A stretch of 6,780 nt of DNA from Bacillota bacterium (GCA_023424865.1 JAFADM010000310.1:1-6780), one strand, 5' to 3'; shown: positions 1 through 6,250, counted from the first letter of the stretch. Program-made: numbers and translations. The notes: generated from the letters alone by a model not told the origin.

Positions 1-1
1 C

Positions 2-751
2 ATAAACAGGAGCGCGACAGCACAATCCACAGTACAAAATGAAGAGTTCAAGCTGCTTGATCCAAATACGGCGTATCTTTATATAAAATCTTTTATCAAC
101 CCGTCAGAAGAGGATCTTGAAAGGCTGCTTGGGTTTTATAAGCAGGCAGAAGGCTGCGATAACCTCATTATTGATATTTCCAGAAACGGCGGCGGCTCGG
201 ATTGGTATTGGATGGCCGGCATCGTGGCGCCTAATATTACGAATGAGATGAATTGTAATCATACCTTTTTAGTCAAATCCGGGAAAGAAAACAGGCAGTA
301 CCTTGAATCAAGAAATTTTCAATTGACTGAAGATATGACCGCTGTTGATACTCTTGTAAACATTAATCATGAGGACAGAAGGGAGCTTGATCTTTGTATT
401 AACTTAAAGAAAAGCGTAAAACCAAAAAACAGTGAAAAAGCCTTTAAAGGTAACATTTACGTTCTTATCGATGAGCCGGTCTATTCCTCTTCCGAAAGCT
501 TTACCATGTTTTGCAAGAAAACAGGGTTCGCATCCCTGGTGGGAAGGAACTCGGGGGGAGACGGTGGAGGTGCAGACCCTTTAGTCATTCCCTTGCCGGA
601 AAGCGGGCTTCTTTTCAGATATTCCACCCTTTATTCCCTTAATGACGACGGAAGCTGCAACGAGGAATTCGGAACAACTCCCGACTATGTGGCTGAAAGC
701 TATGAAACGCCCCTTGAAGCATGCCTGAAAATAATAAATAACACTAAATGA
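2..751 (+). CDS. S41-family peptidase, C-terminal part (5' end outside window)
   Basis: The frame is open from base 2 to the TGA at 749-751 and gives 249 visible residues. The first ATG in this frame, at 212, lies inside the conserved core and is not the true start. An LIIDISRNGGGS stretch near visible residues 54-66 matches the S41 core strand and glycine turn. YSSSESF follows, with the probable nucleophile Ser at 485-487 (visible residue 162), then an LVGR strand with a glycine-rich turn, and a C-terminal FGTTPDY segment typical of S41 tails. CtpA-type members have a catalytic Lys about 25 residues after the Ser, in a TFGKG turn. Here that position falls in a GGDGGG run with no Lys, so the protein resembles the tricorn/IRBP-like S41 branch more than the Ser-Lys CtpA branch. 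Any signal peptide or PDZ domain would lie outside the window. The substrate is unknown. The family call is firm; active-site details are inferred. Confidence 0.85.
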   Translation: MNRSATAQSTVQNEEFKLLDPNTAYLYIKSFINPSEEDLERLLGFYKQAEGCDNLIIDISRNGGGSDWYWMAGIVAPNITNEMNCNHTFLVKSGKENRQYLESRNFQLTEDMTAVDTLVNINHEDRRELDLCINLKKSVKPKNSEKAFKGNIYVLIDEPVYSSSESFTMFCKKTGFASLVGRNSGGDGGGADPLVIPLPESGLLFRYSTLYSLNDDGSCNEEFGTTPDYVAESYETPLEACLKIINNTK

Positions 752-774
752 TAGTGAAGGAAAGTGACAGGCTC

Positions 775-803
775 TTGTAAAAGGCTCAATCCGTTTGTAT
801 AAT
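775..803 (+). promoter_or_regulatory. Sigma-A-type promoter for the DUF402 / ParB-BMP unit
   Basis: TTGTAA at 775-780 matches the -35 consensus at 4 of 6 positions. It is separated by exactly 17 bp from a perfect TATAAT at 798-803. Transcription would begin near 809-811, about 27 nt before the ATG at 837. The -10 box overlaps a possible TTG start at 795, which argues against that TTG being used. This is inferred from sequence match only. Confidence 0.6.
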
Positions 804-836
804 GGTCTAAATGAGGGGATGAGGAGAGCACTAAAA

Positions 837-1340
837 ATGACGCAAATATACAGAATCAGGTACATTCCGAATGAAACCGTCAATTTGACTGCCGATCAGA
901 TACTCTTCAGGGATGAAAACTATCTTATAACCAAATGGAAGCCTATCAAGCCAAGAAAAGATATATTCGGAGGTATTTCCTGCGTATTTATAAAGGAAGG
1001 CTGGAAAATCAGCGGCATGCTGGATGCCGATAATCAGGTTCTTTATTGGTACTGCGATATTATTGATATTGATTATGACAGGGAAAAGGACATATACTAT
1101 TTGCGCGACCTTTTGACGGACATCGTCATAAAGCCCGGTGAAAAGGTGGAGGTCATTGATCTGGATGAGCTGGCCGCTGCCTATGAAGAGGGCCTGATTA
1201 CCAGAGAACAGCTGCTGATGTCGCTTAAAATAAGCAACAGGCTTCTCGTGAAAATCTATAAGGAAGCCTATTCAGAACAGGTTTTGGATATCATCAAGAG
1301 CCATACGGGTTGGGAGTGTAAAAAATGGCAACTGACTTGA
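837..1340 (+). CDS. DUF402 domain protein, FomD/Ntdp-like putative nucleotide phosphohydrolase
   Basis: The protein has 167 residues from ATG 837. Upstream in-frame starts exist (TTG 795, ATG 819). I chose 837 because a GGAG at 823-826 sits 10 nt before it and the promoter -10 box overlaps the TTG. The sequence follows the DUF402 pattern: a beta-rich N-terminal half with TKWKPIKPRK near residue 33, YWYCD at 70-74, DLLTD at 91-95 and an acidic DLDEL at 108-112, then a helical C-terminus. Characterised relatives include S. aureus Ntdp, a nucleoside tri/diphosphatase, and FomD, a cytidylyl hydrolase. Both are metal-dependent and use clustered Asp/Glu residues like those seen here. No signal peptide is visible, so it should be cytosolic. 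The gene overlaps the next one by 16 bp, which suggests translational coupling. The actual substrate cannot be read from the sequence. Confidence 0.78.
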   Translation: MTQIYRIRYIPNETVNLTADQILFRDENYLITKWKPIKPRKDIFGGISCVFIKEGWKISGMLDADNQVLYWYCDIIDIDYDREKDIYYLRDLLTDIVIKPGEKVEVIDLDELAAAYEEGLITREQLLMSLKISNRLLVKIYKEAYSEQVLDIIKSHTGWECKKWQLT

Positions 1341-3280
1341 CGGATTATATCAATGCCAGAAGATTGGGCCTTAGGGAATATTCGGCTTACATTTCCCAGG
1401 GCCGTAACGGTTATCTGCCTTTTCTGGACGGAATCCTCAAGAACATCGATATCCTATCGGAGACGGATCTGGGGATTGTGGATCTGCCTGTACGGAAAAT
1501 AAAGGGTACATATACCTATCTTCGGAGTATCTCCTTTGCCAGAAATTATATGCCTCTTATGGATCTGGACTCAGAGTTCGCCATTAAGTGGCAGAATGTT
1601 TACAATATACAAAACAGGGAGGGGCTCCGTGATCCGGTTAAGGTGTATGAGTACCTGAACTGGTTTTATATCATTGAAGGCAATAAGCGTATCAGCGTCC
1701 TCAAATACCTGGACATTTATTCGTTTCACGGTAATGTTATCCGTTTAGTACCCAAGTATGATGAAAACAATAAGGATATCCGGCTCTACTACGAGTTTAT
1801 GGATTTTAATAAAAAAACCGGTATCAATACCATCTGGTTCTCTGAGGAAGGACGGTATAAGGAGCTATGGGAGCTTATAAAGGATTTCACCTCCCACAGC
1901 CGCTTTATCGGAGAGACCGAACGGTTTAAATATCTCTCGGATGCCGTGTACAATATGTTCCGTAAGCTCTTTCATGAGTATGGCGGTTCTAAGCTTCCCG
2001 TAACCACCGGGGATGCCTTTCTTGATTTTATTAAAATCAATGGCATTATGGAGGATACGGAATCCGACGAGTTTAAAAATAAGGTTAGAAGGCTTCTTTC
2101 AGAGATGGCCTACCATTCGGGAGCAGAAAACGTGGAGGTCCAGCAGAGCCCCAATTTCCGCCAGGATCCGGGGCTAATAGGCAGGCTGACCCACCGTCCC
2201 AGAAGCGAGGTGCTTAAGGTAGGCTTTGCCCATGCCACCGATAAGAACACCTCCAGCTGGACTTACTCTCACGAGCTTGGACGGATGCATCTTCAAAGCG
2301 TCTTGCGAAACGCTGTGGAAACCGTGTCGGCCATGAATCTGCCCGAGAGTATTCAATCGGCACCCAGACTACAGGAAATGGTGGATGCAGGCTGTCAGAT
2401 TATTTTTACAACCACCCCGCCTCTTATTAATGCCACCCTGAAGGTGGCCATGGATAACCCGGAGGTGAGCTTTCTCAATTGCTCCTGCCTCCATTCCTTT
2501 AAGCATGTGAATACCTATTTTGGGAGAATACACGAGCCTCGCTTTTTAAGCGGTATTGTGGCCGGAGCCATGAGCCAGACGGGCAAGGTGGGTTATCTGG
2601 CGCCCTTTCCCGAGGTGGATATTATAAGCGGCATCAATGCCTTCACCTTGGGAGCGCGGATGGTGAATCCCCGGATACGGGTCTATGTGGATTGGATGCT
2701 TACCTGGAGCGGGAAAAATGTCACTCCCGGCTTAACTCAGATCATGGCCGAGAAGGGTGTGGATGTCCTTTCCCATCACAATACCCTGGCTAACCGCCAG
2801 TTTTCAAAGGAATACGGCCTCTATACCCTGGAAAAGGACGAGAACGGCCAGTACGGGCCGGATAAGTACCTGGCGGTGCCGGTGTGGAACTGGGGAATTT
2901 TCTACGAAAAATACATCCGTAGCATTCTATCGGGAGGTACCCGGCTTGGTGCGGATGCCAATCCCTCAGGCAGGCTCAGAAATTACTGGTGGGGCCTGGA
3001 TTCGGGACTTCTGGACTTTTTCTATGCCAAGACGCACATTCCCAGGGAAACAAAAAAACTAGTTGAGTTTGTGAAATCCTCCATCATCTCTCAAACATAC
3101 AAGGTTTTTGGAGGGCCGATTTACGATATTGGCGGAAGACTTATTTGTGATGAGGGCGAAGAGCTTTCCAGAGAGCAGATTCTTTCCATGAACTGGCTGG
3201 TGGAAGGCGTGGTGGGTGAAATTCCCCAAATTAAGAACTACCGCTCTCAGACCGACCTTTCAACCGGCAAGATAGTATAA
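1325..3280 (+). CDS. ParB-like / BMP (PnrA-type) domain fusion protein, cytosolic
   Basis: This is a 651-residue protein. Its ATG lies 8 nt after GGGAG (1312-1316) inside the end of the DUF402 gene. Residues 1-135 contain DPVKVYEYLNW and YIIEGNKRISVLKYL (EGNKR at 118-122), resembling the ParB/sulfiredoxin phosphate-binding motif (GxRR or GNHR in relatives). Residues 136-290 form a mixed linker I do not recognise. Residues 296-632 read as a BMP domain: KVGFAHATDKN with a W at 312, a TTTPP strand at 362-366, RFLSGIVAGAMSQTGKVGYLA at 406-426, GINAFTLGARMVNP at 436-449 and GVDVLSHHNT at 478-487. BMP proteins such as Treponema PnrA are normally exported lipoproteins that bind purine nucleosides for an ABC importer. 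This one has no signal peptide or lipobox, and no permease or ATPase gene lies beside it. An intracellular ligand sensor or regulator is therefore more likely than transport. B. subtilis Med is a precedent for a regulatory BMP protein. Domain calls are fairly firm; the role is inferred. Confidence 0.75.
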   Translation: MATDLTDYINARRLGLREYSAYISQGRNGYLPFLDGILKNIDILSETDLGIVDLPVRKIKGTYTYLRSISFARNYMPLMDLDSEFAIKWQNVYNIQNREGLRDPVKVYEYLNWFYIIEGNKRISVLKYLDIYSFHGNVIRLVPKYDENNKDIRLYYEFMDFNKKTGINTIWFSEEGRYKELWELIKDFTSHSRFIGETERFKYLSDAVYNMFRKLFHEYGGSKLPVTTGDAFLDFIKINGIMEDTESDEFKNKVRRLLSEMAYHSGAENVEVQQSPNFRQDPGLIGRLTHRPRSEVLKVGFAHATDKNTSSWTYSHELGRMHLQSVLRNAVETVSAMNLPESIQSAPRLQEMVDAGCQIIFTTTPPLINATLKVAMDNPEVSFLNCSCLHSFKHVNTYFGRIHEPRFLSGIVAGAMSQTGKVGYLAPFPEVDIISGINAFTLGARMVNPRIRVYVDWMLTWSGKNVTPGLTQIMAEKGVDVLSHHNTLANRQFSKEYGLYTLEKDENGQYGPDKYLAVPVWNWGIFYEKYIRSILSGGTRLGADANPSGRLRNYWWGLDSGLLDFFYAKTHIPRETKKLVEFVKSSIISQTYKVFGGPIYDIGGRLICDEGEELSREQILSMNWLVEGVVGEIPQIKNYRSQTDLSTGKIV

Positions 3281-3296
3281 TTGGGAGGCATAGGAC

Positions 3297-3322
3297 AAAA
3301 ACAGGCCGACCGCAGGCTGGCC
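3297..3322 (-). terminator. Intrinsic terminator of the metallophosphoesterase gene
   Basis: GGCC at 3304-3307 pairs with GGCC at 3319-3322, and CC at 3310-3311 pairs with GG at 3315-3316. One G-T pair and one A-C mismatch lie between them, and the loop is GCA. Read on the minus strand, the hairpin is followed by T-G-TTTTT (3303-3297), as expected of a rho-independent terminator. It lies 59 nt past the minus-strand stop. On the plus strand no T-tract follows, so it would at best weakly stop transcripts coming from the BMP-domain gene. Confidence 0.6.
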
Positions 3323-3344
3323 GTTATCCCTTCGTTAGCAGCGA

Positions 3345-3378
3345 GCTTGGCGCGGGCAGCATTCGAAAGGCGGCAAGC
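3345..3378. repeat. GC-rich imperfect inverted repeat in the convergent gap
   Basis: GCTTGGCGC at 3345-3353 and GCGGCAAGC at 3370-3378 are inverted copies with one mismatch, around a 16-nt loop. No T-tract follows on either strand, so this is not a standard terminator. With the adjacent terminator hairpin it makes a compact GC-rich block (51 of 80 bases G or C over 3301-3380). It may be an intergenic repeat element; that is inference. Confidence 0.4.
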
Positions 3379-3380
3379 AA

Positions 3381-3986
3381 TCACACATCCAGAATATAAT
3401 AGCCAAAGGCATCGATGACCTTGGTGCCCTTATGGTCCACAATACGCTGGGCTCTTCCGAAGCGCATATGCATATGGCCATGGAGCAGGTATTTTGGAGC
3501 ATACTTATCGAGAATATTGTGAAAGGCTTCGAAGCCCACATGGCATCGATCCTTATCGTCCTCCACGCCAAGGGGCGGCGCATGAGTAACAAGGATATCC
3601 AATCCCTTGTGAATTGATATTTTCCGCATGAGCTTGCGGACACGCCAGGCCATCTGCCACTCCGTGTACTGGAAGGGAGGGGCGCTGTGGGTAGGATGGT
3701 TGTTGTATTTCAGGCAACCCCCAAGACCTCCGATGCGAAGGCCCTTAAAGGTGACAATTTTATCCTCCAGGCTGTCGCAGCCTCCGGGGGGGTTAGGCAC
3801 ATAATCCGTGTCGTGGTTACCATGAATAAAAAAGACAGGAACATTTATCATGGTAGCGAGAAAAGCCAAATAATCGCTTTTCAAATCGCCGCAGGAAATA
3901 ATCAATTCAACGTCTTTAAACCGTGAAGGATCAAAATGATCCCAAATATATTCGCTTTCTATATCGGATACGAGTAAAATGCGCAT
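3381..3986 (-). CDS. Calcineurin-like metallophosphoesterase with an Asp-x-Glu first motif
   Basis: The protein has 201 residues and starts at ATG 3986-3984. GGAGG at 3997-3993 lies 6 nt upstream. The metallophosphoesterase motifs appear in order: SDIES with D8 and E10, SCGD ending at D34, GNHD at 56-59, THAPP with H135, and GHMH at 170-173. These bind two metal ions and hydrolyse a phosphate ester. In the usual family, motif I is Asp-x-His; here it is Asp-x-Glu, with all other motifs intact. From memory, a SDxES form recurs in clostridial relatives, so it may mark a subfamily and not a dead enzyme. No signal peptide or membrane segment is seen, so it should be cytosolic. It is transcribed alone, divergently from hom and convergently with the BMP-domain gene. 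The substrate is unknown; phosphodiesters or nucleotides are possible. YfcE-like proteins are the nearest general comparison. Confidence 0.85.
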   Translation of the reverse strand: MRILLVSDIESEYIWDHFDPSRFKDVELIISCGDLKSDYLAFLATMINVPVFFIHGNHDTDYVPNPPGGCDSLEDKIVTFKGLRIGGLGGCLKYNNHPTHSAPPFQYTEWQMAWRVRKLMRKISIHKGLDILVTHAPPLGVEDDKDRCHVGFEAFHNILDKYAPKYLLHGHMHMRFGRAQRIVDHKGTKVIDAFGYYILDV

Positions 3987-4009
3987 TATGATCCTCCGTA
4001 TATCTATAC

Positions 4010-4039
4010 ATTATAATAGAATAAAAAGTCGGAATTCAA
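4010..4039 (-). promoter_or_regulatory. Promoter for the metallophosphoesterase gene
   Basis: On the minus strand, TTGAAT (4039-4034) matches the -35 consensus at 4 of 6 positions. It is separated by 18 bp from a perfect TATAAT (4015-4010). The start codon is about 24 bp beyond the -10 box, leaving room for a short leader with the GGAGG site. Sequence match only. Confidence 0.55.
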
Positions 4040-4093
4040 GTAAAAAACGCTTAAATGACCCGGTTTCGTTTGTTATAATAGTATATAAAAAGT
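4011..4093 (+). repeat. Imperfect direct repeat carrying TATAAT boxes
   Basis: TTATAATAG followed by ATAAAAAGT occurs at 4011-4029 with a 1-base gap and at 4073-4093 with a 3-base gap, offset by 62 bp. Each copy contains a plus-strand TATAAT. The right copy is the probable hom -10 region, and the left copy overlaps the minus-strand -10 box of the metallophosphoesterase gene. This may be a small promoter-region duplication, or chance in AT-rich DNA. Confidence 0.45.
4071..4079 (+). promoter_or_regulatory. Extended -10 promoter for the hom-hisI-hisE operon
   Basis: TGTTATAAT is a TGn extended -10 motif joined to a perfect TATAAT (4074-4079). The -35 position 17 bp upstream is poor (TTAAAT, 3 of 6), which is normal for extended -10 promoters. 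Transcription would start near 4086 and give a leader of about 145 nt before hom. A weaker start inside the leader cannot be excluded. Confidence 0.5.
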
Positions 4094-4232
4094 ATAACCC
4101 TGTTTTTGGATTAAGGATCGGCTAACTTTATTGCCGATTCAATAAAAGCAAATGGGAACACCCGGTTGAAAAAGGGCATACTTATTTCAATACGATTGTT
4201 CTTTCAATATTGGGAAAGGAATTGGACACTTT
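4086..4232 (+). promoter_or_regulatory. Long 5' leader of hom with possible alternative hairpins
   Basis: The likely untranslated leader contains a 6-bp hairpin, ATCGGC (4117-4122) with GCCGAT (4133-4138) around a 10-nt loop. A TTGAAA at 4166-4171 can pair with either of two copies of TTTCAA, at 4185-4190 or 4202-4207. Only one pairing can form at a time, and the second is backed by CCC (4161-4163) with GGG (4212-4214). This is the kind of layout used in attenuation, but no T-tract terminator, T-box AGGGTGG sequence or known riboswitch core is visible. The hom ribosome binding site is weak: AAAGGA at 4215-4220 is 12 nt from the ATG, and a bare GGA at 4224-4226 is closer. Confidence 0.3.
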
Positions 4233-5501
4233 ATGAAAACTGTAGGACTTGGACTACTGGGACTTGGAACGATCGGAAGCGGTGTTATTAAGGTTCTTGA
4301 AATGAATGGCCCCAGCATTGCCCAAAGAGAAGGCTTGTCCGTTGAGGTTAAGAAAATACTTGTAAGGGATGTGGAAAAGCCCAGAGCTGTGGCGGTGGAT
4401 AAGGGGCTTCTTACCGCGGATCCCTACACCCTTCTCCGGGATCCCGACATTCACGTGGTTGCCGAGTTCATGGGCGGTGAGGAGCCTGCCTTTGAATATA
4501 TTGTGGAAGCTCTCAGAAATGGCAAGTCGGTGGTAACAGCCAACAAGGAAGTTATTGCCAAGCGCTGGGATGAGCTTGAAAAGGTTGTAACCGAGACAGG
4601 CTCGGGTTTGTATTTTGAGGCCAGTGTGGCCGGGGGCATACCCATTATCAAGGCTGTGGGCCGCTCTCTCCAATCCAATCATATTACTAAATTTATGGGT
4701 ATCATCAACGGTACCACCAATTATATCCTCACCAAAATGAGCGAAGAAGGACGGGATTTTGGGGATGTATTGAAGGAAGCTCAGGCTTTAGGCTATGCCG
4801 AGCCGGATCCCACCGCCGATGTGGAGGGGTATGATGCCCGCTACAAGCTGTCCATTCTGTCCACCATCTGCTTTAGGAACAGGGTGGCCATTGAGGATAT
4901 TTACTGCGAGGGCATAACAAAGGTCACCGCCGACGATATCGAATACGCCCGCCAGTTGGGGTTTGGAATCAAGCTTCTGGCCATTGCCAAAAAGAATGGA
5001 GACCGGGTGGAGGCCCATGTTCATCCCACCTTTATTCCCCTGTCCCACCCCCTCTATGCCGTAAGGGACTCCTACAATGCCATTTTCCTTGAAGGGAATG
5101 TGGTAGGAAACCTGATGTTTTATGGAAGAGGAGCCGGAGACCTTCCCACGGCCAGTGCCCTGGTTTCCGATATCCTGACCGCCGCCCGGAATGAAGGCAA
5201 TCATCACCCTATCCGTCTCGACCCTAACGTTACTGTTATTGAAAAGGACTGGTATGATGAATATTACCTGAGGCTTGTGGTTAGGGACAATCCCGGAGTT
5301 CTGGCCGAGATTGCGGGTATTTTCGGCAAGCACAACGTCAGTCTGGATTCGGTAATCCAAAAACAGAGGGGAAACCAGGTGGCTACCATCATTTTTATCA
5401 CCCATCAGGCCAACGAACAGTGGATCCGGGAGGCTGTGGCCGATATGCACCGCAGTGATTCGGTGCTTTCCGTTGAAAGCATCATACGTGTGGAAAGATA
5501 G
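4233..5501 (+). CDS. hom: Homoserine dehydrogenase with C-terminal ACT domain
   Basis: The 422-residue protein reduces L-aspartate-4-semialdehyde to L-homoserine with NAD(P)H, the branch step toward threonine and methionine, in the cytosol. The N-terminal Rossmann nucleotide-binding fold shows GLGTIG with Gly 10, 12 and 15. ANKE at 103-106 holds the conserved Lys105. The substrate domain has FEASVAGGIPI (128-138), GIINGTTNYI (156-165) and PTADVEGYDARYKL (193-206), carrying Glu198, Asp201 and the catalytic Lys205. An ACT domain spans about 346-420 (LVVRDNPGVLAEIAGIF), the usual site of threonine feedback inhibition in single-function enzymes. Length and domain order are those of a complete monofunctional enzyme; no aspartokinase domain is fused. 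The stop codon overlaps the ribosome binding site of hisI, so the two are co-translated. This is a very secure call. Confidence 0.97.
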   Translation: MKTVGLGLLGLGTIGSGVIKVLEMNGPSIAQREGLSVEVKKILVRDVEKPRAVAVDKGLLTADPYTLLRDPDIHVVAEFMGGEEPAFEYIVEALRNGKSVVTANKEVIAKRWDELEKVVTETGSGLYFEASVAGGIPIIKAVGRSLQSNHITKFMGIINGTTNYILTKMSEEGRDFGDVLKEAQALGYAEPDPTADVEGYDARYKLSILSTICFRNRVAIEDIYCEGITKVTADDIEYARQLGFGIKLLAIAKKNGDRVEAHVHPTFIPLSHPLYAVRDSYNAIFLEGNVVGNLMFYGRGAGDLPTASALVSDILTAARNEGNHHPIRLDPNVTVIEKDWYDEYYLRLVVRDNPGVLAEIAGIFGKHNVSLDSVIQKQRGNQVATIIFITHQANEQWIREAVADMHRSDSVLSVESIIRVER

Positions 5502-5513
5502 GAGGCGCAAGCA

Positions 5514-5882
5514 TTGGAAGAAATCTCAAGCTTGTCAGGGAATGAGCTTATAGGCCTTGTGAAGTGGAATGATGCCGGACTGGTGCCTGTTATCGTACAG
5601 GAAGACGGTACGGGACAGGTGCTCATGATGGCCTGGATGAACGAGGAGTCTCTTAAAAAGACCCTGGAGGAAGGGCGTATGACCTATTTCAGCCGCAGCC
5701 GCAAAAGCCTGTGGCTAAAGGGTGAAACCTCGGGACATTTTCAAAAGCTTCTGCGCCTTGAAATCGACTGCGACGGCGATACCCTTCTGGCCCATGTCAT
5801 CCAGACGGGAGCCGCCTGCCATACAGGTAAAAAAAGCTGCTTTTATCGGGGGATACAGCCGGACGAGCTCCCCAATACTTAA
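5514..5882 (+). CDS. hisI: Phosphoribosyl-AMP cyclohydrolase
   Basis: The 122-residue enzyme opens the adenine ring of phosphoribosyl-AMP to give ProFAR, the third step of histidine synthesis. It starts at TTG 5514, chosen because a full AGGAGG (5500-5505) sits 8 nt upstream and no nearby ATG would keep the whole domain. Conserved blocks are [12 protein letters not shown] (36-47), [18 protein letters not shown] (57-74), DCDGDTLL (85-92) and [13 protein letters not shown] (99-111). Asp85, 87 and 89 should bind magnesium, and Cys86, 102 and 109 should bind zinc. It is a stand-alone HisI, not the fused HisIE bifunctional protein; the HisE activity is the next gene, 17 nt away. The near-consensus ribosome binding site may offset the TTG start. 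Confidence 0.96.
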   Translation: MEEISSLSGNELIGLVKWNDAGLVPVIVQEDGTGQVLMMAWMNEESLKKTLEEGRMTYFSRSRKSLWLKGETSGHFQKLLRLEIDCDGDTLLAHVIQTGAACHTGKKSCFYRGIQPDELPNT

Positions 5883-5899
5883 TTTAAGGAGATGGAATA

Positions 5900-6187
5900 A
5901 TGGAACAGGATTTGATTATACTTAAAGAGGTTTATGATGTGGTGGCCGACAGAAAGGCCAATCCCAAGGAGGGCTCCTATACCAATTACCTTTTTGACAA
6001 GGGTGTTGATAAAATATGCAAAAAGGTGGGCGAGGAAGCGGCGGAAGTTATTATTGCGGCAAAAAACGATTCCAAGGATGAAATCCGTTATGAAGTGGCC
6101 GATCTTCTTTATCACCTCACAGTTCTTATGGTGGATAAAGGCCTTACCTGGGAGGAAATTGCCCAGGAGCTTGCCAAAAGAAGATAA
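5900..6187 (+). CDS. hisE: Phosphoribosyl-ATP pyrophosphatase
   Basis: The 95-residue enzyme removes pyrophosphate from phosphoribosyl-ATP, the second step of histidine synthesis, making the substrate of HisI. AAGGAG at 5886-5891 lies 8 nt before the ATG. It is an all-helical MazG-like NTP pyrophosphatase: KVGEEAAEVIIAAK at 42-55 supplies Glu45, Glu46 and Glu49, and EVADLLYHLTVLM at 65-77 supplies Glu65 and Asp68 for metal binding. SYTNYLF at 26-32 is the typical N-terminal block. Length is normal for the single-function enzyme. The gene order hisI then hisE matches the fused HisIE proteins of other bacteria, split here into two frames separated by 17 nt. Confidence 0.95.
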   Translation: MEQDLIILKEVYDVVADRKANPKEGSYTNYLFDKGVDKICKKVGEEAAEVIIAAKNDSKDEIRYEVADLLYHLTVLMVDKGLTWEEIAQELAKRR

Positions 6188-6238
6188 GTCTTCAAAAACA
6201 TCAATAACATGAAAAACATCAAATGTTGGATTGAAGAC
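6188..6238 (+). repeat. Inverted repeat enclosing an 11-bp direct repeat after hisE
   Basis: GTCTTCAA (6188-6195), immediately after the hisE stop, is perfectly complementary to TTGAAGAC (6231-6238). Between them AAAAACATCAA occurs twice, at 6194-6204 and 6212-6222. AACAT (6215-6219) and ATGTT (6223-6227) form a small inner hairpin. No T-tract follows on the plus strand, so this is not a classical terminator. It might be a weak 3' end structure or a protein-binding site for the kinase gene; that is inference. Confidence 0.45.
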
Positions 6239-6250
6239 AATAAATGGATT

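Noticed and set aside
795..836. Longer DUF402 protein starting at TTG 795 or ATG 819
   Set aside because: The TTG overlaps the TATAAT box, and GAGGGG abuts ATG 819 with no spacing. ATG 837 has a better-placed GGAG and starts where family proteins usually do.
581..883. Minus-strand open frame of about 100 codons over the end of the peptidase gene and the next promoter
   Set aside because: It overlaps a clear S41 coding region and the promoter of the next gene, and its translation shows no recognisable domain.
3283..3288. Shine-Dalgarno-like GGGAGG after the BMP-domain gene
   Set aside because: No start codon with an open frame follows at a workable distance before the terminator hairpin.
4086..4232. 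T-box or known amino-acid riboswitch ahead of hom
   Set aside because: The T-box AGGGTGG core and recognisable SAM or lysine riboswitch features are absent, and there is no T-tract terminator.
4788..5510. Minus-strand open frame of about 240 codons antisense to hom
   Set aside because: It lies wholly opposite a very secure homoserine dehydrogenase gene, and its translation has no family motifs. It is explained by codon bias in hom.
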